From positions 1 through 64,000 of the forward strand of contig CAJKQE010000004.1 of NCBI GenBank assembly GCA_905201915.1: 64,000 bases of DNA, in the 5' to 3' direction. The position numbers and the translations under genes were made by a program. The notes beneath the pieces were generated by a model that had not been told where the DNA came from, made no database searches, and saw only the letters and a list, made by a program, of their open reading frames with translations. The stretch is from an uncultured Lachnospiraceae bacterium (GTDB lineage: Bacteria; Bacillota; Clostridia; Lachnospirales; Lachnospiraceae). Every line of letters starts with the position of its first letter. Position 1 is the stretch's first letter. Below, one piece after another: positions 60,573-64,000 of the stretch.

Positions 60573-60791
60573 TTAAAGTTCAATTTCACAATCCGGCTCT
60601 ACTTTTCTGCAAGCCTTTAAAACATTTTTCATTACCTTTTTGGCATCCTGTCCTTCTTCAAATTCCACAATCATCTTCTGTGTCATAAAATTTACAGTTG
60701 CAGATGCAACACCCTCAACTTTGCGTGTAGTATCTTCCATTAAATTTGCACAGTTTGCACAATCCACCTCAATATTATAAGTCTTCTTCAT
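60573..60791 (-). CDS. HMA-domain metal chaperone
   Basis: 72 residues, a single HMA fold with the metal loop DCANCAN (C11 and C14 region) and the beta-alpha-beta-beta-alpha-beta pattern. It looks like the detached N-terminal metal-binding domain of the P1B ATPase that follows, so it probably hands metal to it. An ArsR-type operator lies 41 bases upstream. Between the two genes is an inverted repeat GCACCCC ... GGGGTG (60536-60565). Confidence 0.88.
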   Translation of the reverse strand: MKKTYNIEVDCANCANLMEDTTRKVEGVASATVNFMTQKMIVEFEEGQDAKKVMKNVLKACRKVEPDCEIEL

Positions 60792-60831
60792 AATAAAATA
60801 CCTCTCTTTTTAATATAATATTTTCTTAATG

Positions 60832-60849
60832 ATTAAACATTCGTTTAAT
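60832..60849. promoter_or_regulatory. ArsR-type operator upstream of the HMA/P1B genes
   Basis: ATTAAACATTCGTTTAAT: 7-base inverted arms ATTAAAC/GTTTAAT around ATTC. This matches the imperfect 12-2-12 style sites bound by ArsR/SmtB dimers. It lies upstream of the HMA gene start in an AT-rich promoter region. The ArsR gene at 55616 is the only family member in the window and is thus the likely binder. Confidence 0.65.
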
Positions 60850-60905
60850 TGTTATATCTATAATATAGTTCAGAGAGATAAAAAAGTCAACAACAAAATA
60901 TATTT

Positions 60906-63098
60906 TTACATCAATTTTGTTTCCTCCAATTTTTCCGTAAACAACTCATTTAAACGAATAACAGGCTTACGAAATACCAATCCTAAAAGCAGGGAAAAAA
61001 TCAAAAACAATCCCAAAGTTCCCAGTTCTTTTACATAAATATTTCCATACAAACCGGCAATCGCTTCCCGCATTGCTCCCATACTATGGGTAAAAGGCAG
61101 GAACTGATATACCTTCTGGAAAAAAGATGGCGCCATCTCTATTGGAAAGGTTCCACCGGAACCTGCCACCTGAATAACCAGTAAAATAACACAGATTGCT
61201 TTTCCCACATCGCCGAAAGAAACTGTCAGGGTATAAATAATATTTACATACACGATACTGGTAAGCCAGCCTGACAATACAAATAAAAACGGATGCTCAC
61301 ATTGAATACCCAGAAAGAATAAATCTCCCAGACAGATTAAACCGCTTTGAATGAGCCCCATAATAAAAAACAGCAAATATCTGCCAAAGTAAATCTGATA
61401 ATTTTTTACATGATGAAGTTTTTTCTTTCTCTCCTCTGACAGAGTTACTTTCATCATAGCAACTAATACGATACCACCAACCCAAATAGACAAGGTAGAA
61501 TAAAACGGCGCCATAGCCGAACCGTAATTCTCTACCGGATATATACTTTTTGTTTCCATTTTCACTGGTGAAGCAAGAAAAGAACTCACTGTATCAGGGC
61601 CATTTCTCAGAACATCCTTTAATATTTCCAGATTTCCGTTCTCTGCCGCTTCTGAAAGTTTCTGTAAAACATCATTCATTCTACCAGAAGCTTCATCCAG
61701 CAAAGAAGCCGAAGTATCCAAAGCTGTTTTTAATTTTCCCAAATCAGAAGCTGCGGAGCCTGACAAATCTTCAATCCCCTGTGCTCCCTCATCTAATTTT
61801 GATAAAATCAAAGACACATCTTTATTGGTGTTACTGAGTGTCTGAAACAGCTGGTCTAAATTCCCCTTTACGTTCTTCTCATAATCTGTCTGCACATTCT
61901 GAATTTGCTGTGCACTTTGCTTTGCAAGCTCTTTTAATTCACTTTGGTAGCTGCCTGCATCCGAAATAGATTGAGAAATTTTATCAGCAGCCTCATACAA
62001 TTTATCTCTTACAGCCTCCTGCTGAGCAATAGAAGTATTTAATTTCCCTATCACTGTGCCAAGCTGTTCTTTTATATGTGGAAAAGCTTCCGGTAAAGAA
62101 TCGCTGACCCCTTGCAAACTATCACGAAAAGAAGCATATCTGTCAATGATTACCTGCACTTGTTCTGCCAGTCCATTTAAACTCTCACCCGCTGCTGCAG
62201 CATCCTGTGACAAAGATGAAAATGTCTCATCCACCTGTTCCGATACTGCTTGGTAAACATCACTGCCTGCCGCCAACACATCATTTACACTGTCCGTAGT
62301 ACCTGATAAAGCATCTTTTAAGCTCTTAACGCTTTTTCCTGTATCTGTAAGAAGCGATAAATTGGTATCTGCATTACTTCCTGTCTGTTTTAAAAAAGAA
62401 GATGTGGATTCCAGTGTATTTCCCATAGAGTCTGTCATATTAGAAAAAGCCTTTATAGTACCTGACGCAGCTAAAAGACTATCTGCAATCTCTGTAATAT
62501 TTTCGTGTACTCTTCCAATCATTTCCTGAGAGTCTTCCTTACTCATCATAGAAGAAAGGCTATCCATGAGCTGTAATCCCACCTGAGAAATTGTTTTCGT
62601 AAATAATTCTGCAATCTGCTTTCGTACAGCCCCTGCACCTTTATCTGTTACTTTCGGAGCAATAGCATTTTCCTTTTCATTTAAGTAATATAAAATATCA
62701 GAATGTTCTACATCATCAGAAAAAAGACTCATCATATCATTACTGAAAGTCTCCGGTATCACAATGGCTGCATAATATTTTCCGGATTTTACACCTTCCA
62801 CTGCTTTTTGAGAATCTGTAAATACCCAATCCAGCTGATTATTTTCACGAAGTCCTGAAACTACCTGCTCACCCAGATTGATACTAATCGGAAGCAATTC
62901 ACCCTCATATCCTGTATCTACGTTGGCAACTGCCACCTTCAGACTGCCTGTATTACTGTAAGGGTCCCAACTGGCAGCAATATTAAACCACGCATAAAGA
63001 GATGGAACAACGCTAAGTCCCAGAATAACAATCCATGCAATGGCATTTTTTTTGATTTTCTTCAGGTCTCCTATGAAGATTTTCCATATATTTCTCAT
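60906..63098 (-). CDS. YhgE/Pip-family membrane protein
   Basis: 730 residues. N-terminal membrane segment (about 18-38), then a large extracellular region with a long coiled-coil (about 190-500, rich in Ala/Ser/Leu/Gln) and the C-terminal ABC-2 type membrane domain with five or six segments, ending ELFTEKLEETKLM. Family includes the phage-infection protein Pip and the ESX/type VII-linked YueB; role here unknown. It follows the second, similar gene with a 4-base ATGA overlap at 63095-63098, so the two form a tandem pair. Confidence 0.88.
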   Translation of the reverse strand: MRNIWKIFIGDLKKIKKNAIAWIVILGLSVVPSLYAWFNIAASWDPYSNTGSLKVAVANVDTGYEGELLPISINLGEQVVSGLRENNQLDWVFTDSQKAVEGVKSGKYYAAIVIPETFSNDMMSLFSDDVEHSDILYYLNEKENAIAPKVTDKGAGAVRKQIAELFTKTISQVGLQLMDSLSSMMSKEDSQEMIGRVHENITEIADSLLAASGTIKAFSNMTDSMGNTLESTSSFLKQTGSNADTNLSLLTDTGKSVKSLKDALSGTTDSVNDVLAAGSDVYQAVSEQVDETFSSLSQDAAAAGESLNGLAEQVQVIIDRYASFRDSLQGVSDSLPEAFPHIKEQLGTVIGKLNTSIAQQEAVRDKLYEAADKISQSISDAGSYQSELKELAKQSAQQIQNVQTDYEKNVKGNLDQLFQTLSNTNKDVSLILSKLDEGAQGIEDLSGSAASDLGKLKTALDTSASLLDEASGRMNDVLQKLSEAAENGNLEILKDVLRNGPDTVSSFLASPVKMETKSIYPVENYGSAMAPFYSTLSIWVGGIVLVAMMKVTLSEERKKKLHHVKNYQIYFGRYLLFFIMGLIQSGLICLGDLFFLGIQCEHPFLFVLSGWLTSIVYVNIIYTLTVSFGDVGKAICVILLVIQVAGSGGTFPIEMAPSFFQKVYQFLPFTHSMGAMREAIAGLYGNIYVKELGTLGLFLIFSLLLGLVFRKPVIRLNELFTEKLEETKLM

Positions 63099-64000
63099 TG
63101 TTCCCCTTCTCCTCTCTGGGTATTTTCTTTTACTTCTTTCAAAAGCACCTCATCCGACATCTCACTTAAACGTTTCTTTCTTTTTAAACTTTCATGTATA
63201 TATTCCACAACAATTAAATATAAGGCAATTAGTATAATTGAGGCAATCCACAATACTAAAAATACCATTTTAGAGTCAATACTAAACATAAGGATGAGAA
63301 AAATAATAGGAATGACAACAATTGCAAGAAATCCTCGCCGTATTTTCTTATGATAATTAGACTGAAATTTTTCAATTTTATCATTTAAGGATTTACGAAA
63401 TTCATCCTGCCCGGCTAAAATTTTCACTGCTGTTGACAAACTGATTTTTTCTCTTTGCATCCCCTCTTCTTCACAAATCATCAAATCTGTTTCAGCCAGC
63501 TTACGGTCAAACAAATAGTTCAAGTTCAAAAGATGCGGTCTTAAAAGAAGACCTATTCCCAAAGCAATCGGCAAAAACACTGCCAGACAAAGAATATTTT
63601 TCCAGTAATGCATACCATAAATCCCTGCAATTGCTTCTCTCATAGCATTAATCCCGTATGTAAATGGCAAAAGAGGATGAACAAACTGAAAAAATGCCGG
63701 TGTCATTTCAATGGGATACGTGCCCGCAGAGCCCGGAATTTGGAGAATGACTAAAATAACACTCAAGGCTTTTCCAATATGTTTAAAAGTAATAGACAAT
63801 GCATAAATCAAATTAACATATACAAAAGAAGCAAATAAACCTGCAAATACAAAGGCCGCCGGATTTTTACACTGTATTTTCAAAAGGTAGATATCTCCAA
63901 GACAAATAATAAGCGCCTGTATCAAACCTGTTGTTATGTATAAAATCCATCTTCCAAAATATCCTTGTGTTACTGTAAAGCTTTTAATCTTCTCATCTTT
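63095..64000 (-). CDS. Second YhgE/Pip-family membrane protein, 5' part outside the window
   Basis: Partial: the frame stays open to the right edge (64000), giving KDEKIKSFTVTQGYFGRWIL and so on, which matches the corresponding segment of the neighbouring YhgE/Pip protein. The visible part has the C-terminal ABC-2 membrane segments (PGSAGTYPIEMTPAFFQFV, also in the neighbour as SGGTFPIEMAPSFFQKV), then a cytoplasmic extension with two further membrane segments near 205-245 and a charged tail LKRKKRLSEMSDEVLLKEVK. The extension is absent from the neighbour. Start codon not visible. Confidence 0.85.
   Translation of the reverse strand, partial: KDEKIKSFTVTQGYFGRWILYITTGLIQALIICLGDIYLLKIQCKNPAAFVFAGLFASFVYVNLIYALSITFKHIGKALSVILVILQIPGSAGTYPIEMTPAFFQFVHPLLPFTYGINAMREAIAGIYGMHYWKNILCLAVFLPIALGIGLLLRPHLLNLNYLFDRKLAETDLMICEEEGMQREKISLSTAVKILAGQDEFRKSLNDKIEKFQSNYHKKIRRGFLAIVVIPIIFLILMFSIDSKMVFLVLWIASIILIALYLIVVEYIHESLKRKKRLSEMSDEVLLKEVKENTQRGEGEQ

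Noticed and set aside
63095..63925. A complete 276-residue gene
   Set aside because: The apparent TTG start is internal; the frame stays open to 64000 with sequence matching the neighbouring YhgE/Pip protein.

Overview
The window looks like a chromosome segment of a gut-type, spore-forming Clostridia, most likely Lachnospiraceae. This rests on AT-rich DNA, the spore gene spmA, a Firmicutes holB-ricT-trmN6-rsmI cluster, a T-box before metG, tandem glycine aptamers before an AGCS symporter, and a Mn-type (yybP-ykoY) leader before a P-type ATPase. The genus cannot be fixed from this sequence alone.

Layout. 1-7.6 kb, all minus strand: spmA, a CapA-like protein, rsmI, trmN6, ricT, holB, a guanylate-kinase-like gene and an Orn/Lys/Arg decarboxylase. 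7.7-14.4 kb, plus strand: a seven-gene Amadori-product (fructosamine) type operon with FrlB-like SIS protein, sugar-type ABC transporter without its ATPase, FrlD-like kinase, PHP phosphatase and GntR regulator. 14.4-15.5 kb: gene debris holding a frameshifted decarboxylase 5' end, an unknown 3' end and a truncated IS110 transposase. 15.5-26.8 kb: a sensor kinase/response regulator pair, a DUF234-type ATPase with an XRE regulator, then a minus-strand operon of membrane Ser/Thr kinase, a 1415-residue Ig-like surface protein and a membrane dipeptidase.

27.0-36.2 kb is a 9.3 kb integrated element flanked by 27-bp direct repeats, and it is inserted in the arm of a dispersed long palindrome. It carries a tyrosine integrase, an excisionase, FtsK-like ATPase, XRE regulators, a triple ribbon-helix-helix-like protein and a choline-binding-type surface protein. 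It also carries a Rep with HUH endonuclease plus SF3 helicase motifs, and a perfect hairpin whose loop holds TAGTATTAC, the nonanucleotide of circovirus and nanovirus origins. This is a bacterial CRESS-DNA-like replicon living as an integrative element.

36.2-49 kb: glgB and a TetR regulator, then a complete retron (msr-msd RNA with 12-bp a1/a2 repeats plus an RT with the NAxxH and VTG signatures) that has no recognisable effector. After it come tatD, an AI-2E family permease, a Mn/Ca-type P-ATPase, metG and the AGCS symporter.

49-64 kb: a papain-like/C39-like protein coupled to a DapF-like epimerase, a MATE exporter, a GH20 hexosaminidase, and a Panacea-domain toxin-antitoxin candidate. Then a metal block (ArsR regulator, FeoA-FeoB fusion, P1B ATPase with a separate HMA chaperone and an ArsR-type operator), and two tandem YhgE/Pip membrane proteins, the second cut by the window edge.
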